DNA from: Paludibacter sp.
GTDB lineage: Bacteria; Bacteroidota; Bacteroidia; Bacteroidales; Paludibacteraceae
Assembly: GCA_009781075.1 (NCBI GenBank)
Contig: WQYU01000005.1
Location: forward strand, 1-46,063
DNA length: 46,063 nt
Direction of reading: 5' to 3'
The translations under genes and the position numbers were made by a program. Position 1 is the stretch's first letter. Every line of letters starts with the position of its first letter. This document shows, in pieces, positions 1 through 9,048 of the stretch. Under the pieces are notes generated by a model. That model searched no databases. It had not been told where the DNA came from and worked only from the letters and a program-made list of their open reading frames with translations.

Positions 1-1
1 A

Positions 2-1618
2 AGAGAATATTGGGATTTTATTGAAAAAAGACGTGATTTGCTCGTTCCGCAAGATGTTCGTGAGCGAAAGGGCAGTTTTTTTACGCCGCAAATTTGGGTA
101 GAACTTTCGCAAAAATATTTGGCGGACGTTTTTGGCGAGAATTGGCAAGAGGAATATTATGTGTGGGATTGTTGTGCAGGAACAGGTAATTTGCTTGCCG
201 GATTGATAAATAAATACAATATTTGGGCATCAACTATTGACAAGGCTGATGTTCATATAATGAAAGACCGCATAGAAAATGGAACAAATTTGTTGCCGGA
301 ACATGTTTTTCAATTTGATTTTCTTAACGATGATTTTTTGCCGGAAACAAAAGGAGGAAAGTTACCAGATGTACTTTACAACATTATAAACGACCCAAAA
401 TTGCGTAAAAAACTTATAATCTACATAAATCCGCCGTATGCGGAGGCATCTTCCTATGGCAAACATAGCGTTCCACAAGTGGCAAATGGAACAAAAATTT
501 TTGCGACCTGTAAAAGTATTGTTGGCGCTGAGGCATTAAGTGAACTTTTTGCACAATTTTTCATTAGAGTTTATCAGGAAATGCCAGAGGCAATTCTTGC
601 TTCTTTTAGTACTCCAAAATATATAACTTCTGGAAAATTTGCAAAGTTTAGAAATTATTTCCGTTCGGAGTATAAAAAAGGTTTTATTTGTCAGTCAAAC
701 ACTTTTGATAATGTTAATGGAAAATTTCCTATTTGTTTTTTTATTTGGAATTTAGCAAAAAAACAAGATATCAAGAAAATCAAATCGGATGTGTTTTTGA
801 ATGACAAGGAAGTGACAAAATATTGGAAAAAGGGAATAAAAAACCTTTATTCTCTAAATTTTAAATCTATTGCTGATTGGAGAACTACGTTTTATTGTTC
901 CGATAAAACACCGATAGGATATATTATTATTGTTGGTCCAAGTGTGCAAAGTAACAACAATACGTTCATTACAAATTATCCTACTGAAAGTTATATAAAA
1001 AAGAAAATGGTTGCTTCTATTACAATAAATAATCTAACAGAGATGTCCATATATTTTGCAGTTCGTAAATGCATAAAAGATACTTGGATAAATCACCACG
1101 ACCAATTTCTTTATCCTAACAATAAATGGAAAAAAGACCTTGAATTTCAGAACGATTGCCTCGCTTATACTTTGTTCAATAATAATATATCTTCAAAACA
1201 CGGCGTAAATCACTGGATACCGTTCTCTGAAAAAGAAGTAAATGCAGGAGAGAAATTTGACAGTCATTTTATGCTCAGTTTTATCAGCGGGAAAATTGTT
1301 CAAAACGGATATACAGATTTATTTGAACGTAAAGAAGAAAAACTTTGCATAAAACGAGAATTTTCTCCCGAAGCAACTGCCGTTTTTGATGCAGGACGCG
1401 AATTGTGGAAATATTATCATAAACAACCGAATATCAATGTGAATGCAAGTTTATACGACATTCGCGAATATTTTCAGGGGCGCAATGACAAAGGAACGAT
1501 GAAAACAAAATCTGAAGACGAAAAATACAACGAACTTATTAAAAATCTGCGGGAACAATTAGATATTTTAGCAAATAAGATTGAACCGAAAGTGTATGAA
1601 TATGAGTTTTTGAATTAA
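2..1618 (+). CDS. DNA adenine N6-methyltransferase (restriction-modification type), 5' partial
   Basis: The reading frame is open to the window edge. Upstream of the first possible start (TTG at 38) the codons read WDFIEKRRDLLVPQDV, so the true start lies outside the window. An RKGSFFTP segment followed by DCCAGTGNL is the SAM-binding start of gamma-type adenine methylases, and NPPYAEA (about residue 130 counted from the TTG) is catalytic motif IV (NPPY). These proteins transfer a methyl group from SAM to adenine in a recognition sequence. The C-terminal part (about residues 220-500) is probably the target-recognition region, and it ends in a short coiled-coil-like stretch. The missing N-terminus could hold a nuclease domain, making this a type IIG enzyme; that cannot be decided here. 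It converges on the thioesterase gene with a 4-bp gap. Confidence 0.85.
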   Translation, partial: REYWDFIEKRRDLLVPQDVRERKGSFFTPQIWVELSQKYLADVFGENWQEEYYVWDCCAGTGNLLAGLINKYNIWASTIDKADVHIMKDRIENGTNLLPEHVFQFDFLNDDFLPETKGGKLPDVLYNIINDPKLRKKLIIYINPPYAEASSYGKHSVPQVANGTKIFATCKSIVGAEALSELFAQFFIRVYQEMPEAILASFSTPKYITSGKFAKFRNYFRSEYKKGFICQSNTFDNVNGKFPICFFIWNLAKKQDIKKIKSDVFLNDKEVTKYWKKGIKNLYSLNFKSIADWRTTFYCSDKTPIGYIIIVGPSVQSNNNTFITNYPTESYIKKKMVASITINNLTEMSIYFAVRKCIKDTWINHHDQFLYPNNKWKKDLEFQNDCLAYTLFNNNISSKHGVNHWIPFSEKEVNAGEKFDSHFMLSFISGKIVQNGYTDLFERKEEKLCIKREFSPEATAVFDAGRELWKYYHKQPNINVNASLYDIREYFQGRNDKGTMKTKSEDEKYNELIKNLREQLDILANKIEPKVYEYEFLN

Positions 1619-1622
1619 AAAT

Positions 1623-2351
1623 TTATTTCCAAACAATTCGTGCAGCACTAATTAATTTTTCATCATCACGCATTTCCAAAAAAAAGTCGTTCGAATCTTC
1701 TTCCTTTTTTAGTAAATACAGTCGCTGCCCAAAAACTGCCTCCGCTGCAAAATGAATTTCCATTCTACGTATTTCATAAAACTTAAAATGTTGTATATCA
1801 AATATATCTACAAAATGTTCAATATATTTTACACTATTTAGATGATTATTTATATCAACATCCGAATAACGAACCGTGAATTTTGAAAATGCCTGTTCAT
1901 TTTTTAATTGTGCTATTTTATGAGGTTTTTCAATTGGATTTTCTTTGTATATAATAAAATTCTCTATTCCAAAAACTTCTTTCACATTTTCGGGACGCCG
2001 AGTTTCAATATTAATACTTGCCCAAATACTTTTTGCATAACCAATAATTTCACCTTTTTCATTTTCAAAAGAAAAATTTCGTTCTGTAAAAAAATTATTA
2101 ACTCCTGATATCCAAGTATTTATAAAAAAAATACTGTCAATTTTAGGATATTCATACATTTCAACCGCCAAACGTGAAAGTACCCATGCACGTCCCATAT
2201 TATGCACATAATTATATCCGAATCCTCTTTCTTGAGCATGCCTTGTTGCCGCTTGCAAAAGTAGATTTACAACAGATGATAAAGTTATTTTTCCCTGAAA
2301 ATCAGTTAGATAAGAATCAATATTAAATTTATATTTTCCAATTTTATTCAT
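1623..2351 (-). CDS. Acyl-ACP thioesterase (FatA-like, hotdog fold)
   Basis: 242 residues. The sequence resembles the bacterial acyl-[acyl-carrier-protein] thioesterase family: an N-terminal hotdog module with RAWVLSRLAVEMYEYP and NTWISGVNNFFTERNF, then a second one with FTVRYSDVDINNHLNSVKY. The DxNxHLNxxxY signature carries the usual catalytic Asn and His. The enzyme would hydrolyse long-chain acyl-ACP to free fatty acid and ACP in the cytoplasm. It lies 16 bp downstream of nadA on the same strand and is probably transcribed with it, although the functions are unrelated. ATG start, no truncation seen. Confidence 0.88.
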   Translation of the reverse strand: MNKIGKYKFNIDSYLTDFQGKITLSSVVNLLLQAATRHAQERGFGYNYVHNMGRAWVLSRLAVEMYEYPKIDSIFFINTWISGVNNFFTERNFSFENEKGEIIGYAKSIWASINIETRRPENVKEVFGIENFIIYKENPIEKPHKIAQLKNEQAFSKFTVRYSDVDINNHLNSVKYIEHFVDIFDIQHFKFYEIRRMEIHFAAEAVFGQRLYLLKKEEDSNDFFLEMRDDEKLISAARIVWK

Positions 2352-2367
2352 TTTAAATATATAAAAT

Positions 2368-3297
2368 TTAACTCATTTTCAACATTCTTTTTATTGGCTT
2401 TACTGCTTTTTCTATTATTTCTTCATTTAATAAAATTTCCGGTTGTTCTGTGCGAAGACAATTATAAAGTTTTTCCAATGTATTCATTCGCATAAAATTA
2501 CATTCATTACAAGCACAAGTACTATCATCCGGCGGAACAGGAATAAATTCTTTTTGCGGACTTAATTTTTGCATTTGATGCAAAATTCCACTTTCGGTTG
2601 CAACCAAAAATTGTTTAGCGTCCGATTTCGCAGAATAATTTAAAAGCGCTTGGGTACTACCAATAAAATTAGCAACCATCAAAACAGGCTTTTTGCATTC
2701 AGGATGAGCAATAATTTGTGCATCAGAAAATTGATTTTTAAGTTTTAATAATTTTTCTAATGAAAATTGTTCGTGAACATGACACGCACCATCCCAAAGC
2801 ACCATTTGCCTGCCGGTTTGCGAATTAATATAATCGCCAAGATTTTTATCAGGTCCAAAAATAATTTTCTCAGCGAACGGCAAACTTTCAATAATTTTTT
2901 TAGCATTCGTAGAAGTAACAGTTATATCCGAAAGTGCTTTCACAGCCGCTGTCGTATTTACATAAGTTACTACTGTGTGATTTGGATGTTTCTTAATAAA
3001 TTTTTTAAATTTCTCAGAAGGACAACTATCGGCAAGCGAACATCCTGCATTCGCATCCGGAATAAGAATTTTTTTATGGGGATTTAATATTTTTGCAGTT
3101 TCACCCATAAAATTCACTCCGCAAACAACAATAATATCGGCAGTCGCTCTTTCTGCCTCTTGTGCCAATGCCAAACTATCTCCAATATAGTCTGCAATAT
3201 CTTGAATTTCAGGAATTTGATAGTAATGCGCCATTATTATAGCATTTTTTTCTTTGCGCAAACTGTGAATTTTTGAAATTAATTCTTTTTGTTCCAT
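2368..3297 (-). CDS. nadA: Quinolinate synthase NadA
   Basis: 309 residues, the usual length. It condenses iminoaspartate (from NadB) with dihydroxyacetone phosphate to quinolinate in de novo NAD synthesis, using a [4Fe-4S] cluster. Diagnostic segments are MAHYYQIPEIQDIADYIGDS near the N-terminus, VCGVNFMGETAKIL, NAGCSLADSC (Cys86), WDGACHVHEQF (Cys172), HPECKKPV and NECNFMRMNTLEKLY (Cys266). The spacing of Cys86, Cys172 and Cys266 fits the three cluster ligands. nadB and nadC are not in the window. The upstream side is the unusual AT-rich spacer 3298-3684, which contains a possible minus-strand -7 box at 3522-3529. Confidence 0.96.
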   Translation of the reverse strand: MEQKELISKIHSLRKEKNAIIMAHYYQIPEIQDIADYIGDSLALAQEAERATADIIVVCGVNFMGETAKILNPHKKILIPDANAGCSLADSCPSEKFKKFIKKHPNHTVVTYVNTTAAVKALSDITVTSTNAKKIIESLPFAEKIIFGPDKNLGDYINSQTGRQMVLWDGACHVHEQFSLEKLLKLKNQFSDAQIIAHPECKKPVLMVANFIGSTQALLNYSAKSDAKQFLVATESGILHQMQKLSPQKEFIPVPPDDSTCACNECNFMRMNTLEKLYNCLRTEQPEILLNEEIIEKAVKPIKRMLKMS

Positions 3298-3684
3298 ATC
3301 TGTTTTTTTATCAACAAGGTATTATTATTTATAATTTTTTAAAATTTAATAAAATAAAAAATGATGATAATATTAGAGTGTTAATAATGTTGAAAAATTT
3401 TTATGTAAAAATTTGTTTTTTGTTTTATTAAAAATAAAAAATAGTTTTAAAAATATTATTAACATTATAAATTGTTATAAATGAATAAAATAACATTTTT
3501 AATTTAAAAGTTTATAAAGTGCAAAGTTAATAAATTATTGGTATTTTTATTATTGAAAAAATTGAAAATTAGGTTTAAAAATTTTGATAAAATTTATATT
3601 TTTCAACAAAAATGAGATAAAAATATTTTTCAACAAATTATAAAACTTTTTTAAAAACAAATAAACGGAGTTTTTAACAAAAAA
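3298..3684. other. Extremely AT-rich spacer with clustered DnaA-box-like 9-mers (candidate oriC)
   Basis: This is a 387-bp gene-free stretch made almost entirely of A and T. It contains TTATCAACA (3308-3316); TTATTAACA at 3456-3464 and, on the minus strand, at 3379-3387; TTTTCAACA at 3600-3608, 3627-3635 and, on the minus strand, at 3388-3396; and weaker TTTATAACA (minus, 3473-3481) and TTTTTAACA (3671-3679). Two of the boxes abut directly (3379-3396). The E. coli DnaA box is TTATCCACA, so these are close variants sharing an AACA end. Clustered boxes in a melting-prone region are what a replication origin looks like. The spacer also serves as the nadA upstream region. Calling it an origin is inference. 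Confidence 0.35.
3522..3529 (-). promoter_or_regulatory. Possible -7 box upstream of nadA
   Basis: On the minus strand this reads TAACTTTG, matching the Bacteroidetes TAnnTTTG -7 element. It would leave a leader of about 220 nt before nadA. No clear TTTG -33 element is seen. Confidence 0.35.
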
Positions 3685-4491
3685 TTAAGCATACAAAAGT
3701 CCTACAATCCACATTTTAACTCTAGTTGGCAAAACGCCAAACGCCCGGCAAATGAATTTGTAATCCAATCTCGGAACAACTCGCAGGCGCATTTTTTTCC
3801 TTTTTATTTGCTTAAAAATAGCGCGGGCAATTATTTCAGGCAACATTCCGTTTTGTTCATCGTGTTCCATTTTGGAAATTGATTTTTCAAAACGTGCTTT
3901 ATATGGAGAATTTTCGGATTTTGAGTTTTTAGCAAAAACTCGCGCAGCAGTAAAATTCGTTTTTGTATCGCCGGGTAAAATGCAGCAAATCTGAATATTA
4001 TATGGTTTTATTTCCAACGCCACTGCCTCTGCAAACATCATAATTGCCGCCTTACTCGCAGAATAAACGCTTTGAAAAGGAATTGGCACCACTCCTGCCA
4101 CAGATGTGGTGATGATGATTTTTCCTCCGCCTTGTTGTCGCAGAAGCGGTAAAAATTGTTGAATTGTGTTCACATTTCCAAAAAAATTAGTTTCCATTTG
4201 ATAACGTACCTCATCGAGAGTCATATCTTCCGCAGCACCGGCAATTCCGTTGCCGGCATTACACACCAAAACGTCAATTTTTTCCTTTTCCGATAAAAAT
4301 TTTTCAACAACATCACTTACATTTTTTTTATCATTCACATCTAATTTTATAGGAATAATATTTTTATTTTCATTTGGAAAAAATCCACTTCTCGAAGCTG
4401 CATATATTTTATAATCAGCATTTTGGTACATTTCGGCAAGCGATAATCCGATACCTGTACTCGCTCCTGTAATAAAAATTGTTTTTTGCAT
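3685..4491 (-). CDS. Short-chain dehydrogenase/reductase (classical SDR)
   Basis: 268 residues with a Rossmann fold. TGASTGIG (residues 8-15) is the cofactor glycine motif, NAGNG (78-82) the structural motif, and Ser130, Tyr143 and Lys147 (in SVYSASKAA) the catalytic set. ASRSG after the second strand suggests NADP(H) preference, as in many classical SDRs. The substrate cannot be told from sequence; the long C-terminal half with a hydrophobic end (MWIVGLLYA) resembles membrane-associated lipid- or retinol-type SDRs. It is a single gene, with its 3' end at the AT-rich spacer and its 5' end divergent from the purL remnant. Confidence 0.9.
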   Translation of the reverse strand: MQKTIFITGASTGIGLSLAEMYQNADYKIYAASRSGFFPNENKNIIPIKLDVNDKKNVSDVVEKFLSEKEKIDVLVCNAGNGIAGAAEDMTLDEVRYQMETNFFGNVNTIQQFLPLLRQQGGGKIIITTSVAGVVPIPFQSVYSASKAAIMMFAEAVALEIKPYNIQICCILPGDTKTNFTAARVFAKNSKSENSPYKARFEKSISKMEHDEQNGMLPEIIARAIFKQIKRKKMRLRVVPRLDYKFICRAFGVLPTRVKMWIVGLLYA

Positions 4492-4554
4492 ATATATGTA
4501 ATTAAAAATTAATGCGAAATTATAAAAATTAAATGAAATAAGTTGTTTTTTTAT

Positions 4555-4562
4555 TATTTTTG
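4555..4562 (+). promoter_or_regulatory. -7 box for the purL remnant and ispD
   Basis: TATTTTTG fits TAnnTTTG and is followed by GCAAACG. It lies about 26 bp upstream of the ATG at 4588. The promoter therefore survives although most of purL is gone, and may now drive ispD. Confidence 0.5.
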
Positions 4563-4587
4563 CAAACGTATAATCAAATAATAAATT

Positions 4588-4845
4588 ATGTCAATTCAAT
4601 TTTTTCGTTCTTCTGAAAAAAAAATTTACGCAGTACAAGTAAAAACTATACTTTCTACTGCCGACATTGAAAAACTTGTTTGGCTTTTTGATGGAGCGCT
4701 GCCATTGCCCGACAAAGAAATAAAAGGACATTTTATTGGACCGCGTGCCGAAATGATTACTCCTTGGAGTACAAACGCCGTTGAAATTACTCAAAATATG
4801 GGAATAGAAGGAATTTTACGAATTGAAGAATTTACGGAAGTGTAA
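4588..4845 (+). pseudogene. purL: N-terminal remnant of phosphoribosylformylglycinamidine synthase (purL)
   Basis: An 85-residue reading frame that matches only the start of the large Bacteroidetes-type PurL: FFRSSEKKIYAVQV, then IGPRAEMITPWSTNAVEI and TQNMGIEGILRIEEF. Full-length PurL is about 1230 residues and catalyses the ATP- and glutamine-dependent FGAR-to-FGAM step of purine synthesis. Here the frame ends in tandem stops (TAATAG) just after EEFTEV, inside the N-terminal PurS-like domain. The next 17 bases lead straight into ispD, and no other part of PurL is present in any frame. The catalytic and glutaminase domains are missing, so this piece cannot work as PurL. A deletion joining purL to ispD is the simplest reading; an intact copy may exist elsewhere. 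Confidence 0.8.
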
Positions 4846-4862
4846 TAGAAAAGTTAAAAAAA

Positions 4863-5528
4863 ATGACAAAATCGGTAATTATTGTAGCGGGTGGAAAAGG
4901 AAAACGTATGGAATCGAATATTGCTAAGCAATTTATTGAAATTGGATGCATTCCGATTTTAATGCGCACAATTTCAGCATTTTATAATTATGATAATAAT
5001 ATTACAATTGTTGTTGTACTACTAAAGAAAGAAATTGAATTTTGGAAAAATTTGTGTCAGCAACACAATTTTAATATTGCTCACAAAGTAGTTGAAGGTG
5101 GAAAAGAGCGCTTTTTTTCAGTAAAAAATGGTTTACAATATGTAGATACTGAACTTATTGCAATTCATGATGGAGTGCGTCCATTTGTGTCGGCTCAAAC
5201 TATTGAAAATTGTTTTGCCAGCGCAGAACAATTTGGAGCGGCAATTCCTGTTATGAAAATAGAAGAAAGTATAAGATTTGTCGAAGAAAATAGAAATTAT
5301 GCTGTAGAAAGAAAAAATTATGTAATGGTTCAAACTCCACAAATATTCAAATCGGAAATTATAAAATCCGCTTATAATCAACTATTTGAAGAACGTTTTA
5401 CAGATGATGCTTCGGTTGTTGAAAACATGGGACAAGCAATTTTTCTCACCGAAGGTAATCGTGAAAATATTAAAATTACAACCATTTGGGATTTAAAAAT
5501 TGCTGAGACATTTATATCAGAAAAATGA
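4863..5528 (+). CDS. ispD: 2-C-methyl-D-erythritol 4-phosphate cytidylyltransferase IspD
   Basis: 221 residues. It transfers CMP from CTP to MEP in the non-mevalonate isoprenoid pathway. VIIVAGGKGKRM (residues 5-16) is the nucleotide-binding loop and Lys22 in NIAKQF is the conserved second lysine. IHDGVRPFV (about residue 102) and the C-terminal TEGNRENIKITTIWDL segment are also family hallmarks. It starts 17 bases after the stop of the purL remnant and probably shares its promoter. Length and motifs look intact. Confidence 0.95.
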   Translation: MTKSVIIVAGGKGKRMESNIAKQFIEIGCIPILMRTISAFYNYDNNITIVVVLLKKEIEFWKNLCQQHNFNIAHKVVEGGKERFFSVKNGLQYVDTELIAIHDGVRPFVSAQTIENCFASAEQFGAAIPVMKIEESIRFVEENRNYAVERKNYVMVQTPQIFKSEIIKSAYNQLFEERFTDDASVVENMGQAIFLTEGNRENIKITTIWDLKIAETFISEK

Positions 5529-5951
5529 AATATTACCAATATATCTAAAATTGTGCAAAAGTATACATTTATTATAAAATACCAAAATTTTTATTTATGA
5601 ATTGTTTGCAGTTTTTACAGATAAAGATATAATTTTTAAATGTTTATTCTATTTTTCATCGCCAATTTTGAGTATTAAGTCTGTTTTTGGTTACAAATAA
5701 GACATTTACAATAATTTGGGTATATTTTTAAGGAAAAATTAAAGCAAAGTAAAATCAACTAAAATTAAATTTACTTTTCTTTTTAAATAGTACCTTTGTA
5801 TCTATTTGTTTATAAAATATTTATGTTTATGTTTTTTTTTTAATCGTATAGTTTTGATGCCTATAAATCTTTCCTATAAATTTTTTATTTCTAAATTATT
5901 CCTTACTTTTGCCGCTTGAAACTAAATATCATATAAATATTTTTTATCATT
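5529..5951. other. AT-rich intergenic spacer upstream of the acyl-CoA dehydrogenase
   Basis: 423 bp without a credible gene. The only signals recognised are two TAnnTTTG-type boxes on the plus strand (TACCTTTG at 5791-5798 and TACTTTTG at 5904-5911). No repeat or RNA structure was seen. Confidence 0.6.
5904..5911 (+). promoter_or_regulatory. -7 box for the acyl-CoA dehydrogenase gene
   Basis: TACTTTTG followed by CCGC, matching TAnnTTTG, 41 bp before the ATG at 5952. A second box, TACCTTTG, lies further upstream at 5791-5798. Confidence 0.5.
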
Positions 5952-7661
5952 ATGGCAAATTTTTTTACAGACAACAGCGCTTTAAAATTTCAACTTTCAC
6001 ACCCTTTGATGCAAAAAATTATTGCTTTAAGGGAAAATAATTTTTCGGAAAAAGACAAATTTGATTATGCACCTCAAAATTTTGAAGATGCAATCGACAA
6101 TTATAATCGAGTTCTTGAAATCATCGGTGAAATATGTGGCGATATTATTGCGCCCAATGCCGAAGAGGTTGACAAACAGGGTCCAACATTAGTAAATAAT
6201 CGTGCTATTTATGCTCCGGGAACCCAACAAAACTACGAGGCGCTTCGTCAAGCGGGACTCTACGGAATGGCATTGCCAAGAAAGTATGGCGGTCTGCATT
6301 TTTCGATGGTTCCTTTTGTTATTTCTGCTGAAATTGTAAGCCGTGCAGATGCAAGTTTTGCAAATATTTGGGGATTGCAGGATTGCGCCGAAACGCTGGT
6401 AGAATTTGCATCCGAAGAAATAAAAGAAAAATTTGTCCATCGCGTTTGCAAAGGTGAAACTTGTTCTATGGATTTGACAGAGCCTGATGCCGGGTCTGAT
6501 TTACAGGCAGTTATGCTAAAAGCAACATTTAACGAACAGGAAAATCAGTGGTATCTGAATGGTGTCAAACGTTTTATTACCAATGGCGATGCGCATATAA
6601 AACTCGTTTTGGCAAGAAGTGAGAAAGGTACCACAGACGGACGTGGGCTGTCTTATTTTGTTGTTGATAATAAGTTTGATGACAAAATTAAAGTTCGCCG
6701 CCTTGAAAATAAATTGGGAATAAAGGGGTCTCCGACTTGCGAACTCGTTTTTAATAATGTCCCTGCACAACTTGTAGGAACGCAGCGGATGGGTCTGATA
6801 AAATATGTAATGTCGTTGATGAACGGCGCACGGCTTGGAACGGGCGCACAAGGAGTTGGCGTTTCACAAGCAGCATATAATGAGGCGCTTACATACGCAC
6901 GCGATCGCCGACAATTTGGCAAGGAAATTATTGAATTTCCTGCCGTGTTTGAAATGCTGGCAATGATTAAGGCAAAACTTGATGCTTCAAGGGCTATTTT
7001 GTACGAAACAACGCGCTTTGTTGATATTTCTAAGTCGTATGAGGCAATTGAACGTGAACGTAAATTGGAAGATGACGAAAAAACAGAATATAAAGAATAT
7101 CAGCGATTTACAGATGCTTTTACGCCAATGCTGAAAATGTTTGCCTGCGAATATGCAAATCAAAATGCGTATGACTGCATTCAAATTCATGGCGGGTCGG
7201 GTTTTATGAAAGATTATCCGTGCGAACGGCTGTACCGCGATGCACGAATTTTGACAATTTATGAAGGGACATCGCAGTTGCAAGTGGTGGCTGCAATCCG
7301 ACATATTACAACCGGAACTTACCTCAAACGCATTCGACAATACGAAATGATGACCATAAATCCTGAATTTGAGTCAATTAGAAAATGTTTGATTGAGCAA
7401 ACTGCTGTTTTTGAAAAATCGGTAGAAAAGGTTGTCGAGGCAAAAAATACGGAATATCTTGATTTTATGGCAAGACGACTTGTTGAAATCGCCGGACATT
7501 TGATTATGAGTTATTTGCTTATTATTGATGCAACTCGCGATGAGCAGTTTGCCCATTCTGCTTTGATTTATGCAAACTATGCGCAGTCGGAAATTGAAAA
7601 ACATGCAGCGTTTTTAGAGAAATTTGACATCTATTCTCTGGAAATTTATAAAACAAAATAG
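5952..7661 (+). CDS. Acyl-CoA dehydrogenase family flavoprotein (long form)
   Basis: 569 residues, longer than the 380-residue short-chain enzymes because of an extra C-terminal helical region (about 460-569). It contains MDLTEPDAGSDLQAV and GVKRFITNG (FAD- and substrate-binding middle domain), YARDRRQFGKEI, and IQIHGGSGFMKDYPCERLYRDAR. ARILTIYEGTSQLQ carries Glu438, which sits at the usual catalytic-base position. The enzyme oxidises an acyl-CoA to the 2-enoyl-CoA, normally passing electrons to ETF; no etf genes are nearby, so the substrate and partner are unknown. Monocistronic, convergent with the kinase gene downstream. Confidence 0.92.
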   Translation: MANFFTDNSALKFQLSHPLMQKIIALRENNFSEKDKFDYAPQNFEDAIDNYNRVLEIIGEICGDIIAPNAEEVDKQGPTLVNNRAIYAPGTQQNYEALRQAGLYGMALPRKYGGLHFSMVPFVISAEIVSRADASFANIWGLQDCAETLVEFASEEIKEKFVHRVCKGETCSMDLTEPDAGSDLQAVMLKATFNEQENQWYLNGVKRFITNGDAHIKLVLARSEKGTTDGRGLSYFVVDNKFDDKIKVRRLENKLGIKGSPTCELVFNNVPAQLVGTQRMGLIKYVMSLMNGARLGTGAQGVGVSQAAYNEALTYARDRRQFGKEIIEFPAVFEMLAMIKAKLDASRAILYETTRFVDISKSYEAIERERKLEDDEKTEYKEYQRFTDAFTPMLKMFACEYANQNAYDCIQIHGGSGFMKDYPCERLYRDARILTIYEGTSQLQVVAAIRHITTGTYLKRIRQYEMMTINPEFESIRKCLIEQTAVFEKSVEKVVEAKNTEYLDFMARRLVEIAGHLIMSYLLIIDATRDEQFAHSALIYANYAQSEIEKHAAFLEKFDIYSLEIYKTK

Positions 7662-7732
7662 AATAATTATTTATTGTTAAAAAAAATTTTGGCTTGTTAA
7701 ATGTGGTCTATTTGTTTATACAATTTGGAGTG

Positions 7733-8548
7733 TTACTTGTGAAATTCTATTAGCCCATCCATTGGTGATTTTACTATTTTCCCAATTGTAAATTCATTAT
7801 AATCAGCCACTTGATATAATTGGCGGGAAAAATAATACGCTACCGAGCCTACAAAATTAACCGAATAATTACTAAAGTCATATTTTGCAATATTGCGGTC
7901 GAAAAATGATTGAAATTCATTTAAAATCAACGCATCAATTTCTGGGTCGTTCTCATTTTCGAGCAAAAATTCGGTAAAACGGGCTAAAAATCTGTTTGGA
8001 AAGGGACGGCGGTAAATATTTTCAATAATTTCATCGGTAGTAAACGAATATTTTTCTTCAAATTTTTTTATTATATTTTGAGATAATATATTTTTTAAAA
8101 CATTACCTATCAATGATTTTCCAAGAGCGGCGCCGCTACCTTCGTCCCCAATAATAAACCCCAAAGAAGGTACTTTTTGCGTAATTTTGTTTCCGTCATA
8201 AAAACAAGAATTGGATCCGGTTCCCAAAATGCAGACAATCCCTTCTGAATGTTGCAAAATGGAACGTGCCGCTCCGATAAGGTCGCTTTCTACTTCAATT
8301 TTTGCAAACGAAAATATTTTTGCAAGCGTATTGTGCATCGTTACGCTTGTTTCGGAGGTACATCCGGCGCCGTAAAAGAAAAGTTCTGAAATTGTTTCAA
8401 ATTCTATTTTATTTGCCAATTCATTGCTAATCAGATTGTTAATTTCATTTTCAGCAAGAAAAAACGGATTTATTCCTTTAGTAAAATAATCATGACCATC
8501 CAAATTCCAATTGGTTTTTGTTGAGCCGCTGTCGACAATAAGTTTCAT
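7733..8548 (-). CDS. BadF/BadG-type ATPase, probable N-acetylglucosamine kinase
   Basis: 271 residues from the ATG at 8548; an ATG at 8584 in the same frame would add 12 residues without homology. The fold is ASKHA: MKLIVDSGSTKTNW is the phosphate-1 loop, LGTGSNSCFYDG the adenosine or phosphate-2 element, and FIIGDEGSGAALG the conserved BadF family signature with Asp and Glu. Bacteroidetes proteins of this kind are usually annotated as N-acetylglucosamine kinase-like, which would fit wall-sugar salvage, but specificity is not visible in the sequence. A consensus promoter lies about 280 bp upstream (8829-8860), implying a long leader. Confidence 0.85.
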   Translation of the reverse strand: MKLIVDSGSTKTNWNLDGHDYFTKGINPFFLAENEINNLISNELANKIEFETISELFFYGAGCTSETSVTMHNTLAKIFSFAKIEVESDLIGAARSILQHSEGIVCILGTGSNSCFYDGNKITQKVPSLGFIIGDEGSGAALGKSLIGNVLKNILSQNIIKKFEEKYSFTTDEIIENIYRRPFPNRFLARFTEFLLENENDPEIDALILNEFQSFFDRNIAKYDFSNYSVNFVGSVAYYFSRQLYQVADYNEFTIGKIVKSPMDGLIEFHK

Positions 8549-8828
8549 TGTAATTTTTTTGTATATGAAATGATTTTGAAACAAATTATGTTGGCATATA
8601 TATTGAAATTACCGAAAATTTTATATAATGTCTAACAAATTTTTTATTACACTGATTTCTTTGAGATACAAAATTATACATTATTTGATTAATGTTCAAA
8701 AACAGTGGATAAAAAAAAATATTTAGTTATTCCAGAAAAACTTGTTTCAGGCGGCAAAATTAAAATAAAAATGTAACATTTAATTATTTCCTGTAATTTT
8801 CCTACCATAATAATCACTTTTTAGACCA

Positions 8829-8860
8829 CAAAGGTACAAAAAGCGGTTAAAATAAACAAA
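8829..8860 (-). promoter_or_regulatory. Consensus Bacteroidetes promoter for the sugar kinase
   Basis: On the minus strand: TTTG, a 20-nt spacer, then TACCTTTG, an exact fit to the TTTG-N19-21-TAnnTTTG rule. Transcription would start near 8822, giving a leader of roughly 270 nt before the ATG at 8548. Confidence 0.65.
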
Positions 8861-9040
8861 TTTTATTATAACTATTTTTTTGATTGTTAATAAGTTAAAG
8901 GGTTTTTAAGGAGCTACTAATTATAAATTTTTATAATTTTGCCTTTTATTTTTCGTATTAAAAATACAGATACAATCCTTCCGAATTACAAATTCATAAG
9001 GACAGAAAAAATAAGAGTTTTTAATAATACTATATTTTAT

Positions 9041-9048
9041 TATTTTTG
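9041..9048 (+). promoter_or_regulatory. -7 box for the truncated surface protein gene
   Basis: TATTTTTG followed by CAGCG, about 54 bp before the ATG at 9102. It fits TAnnTTTG; the -33 element is degenerate. Confidence 0.45.
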
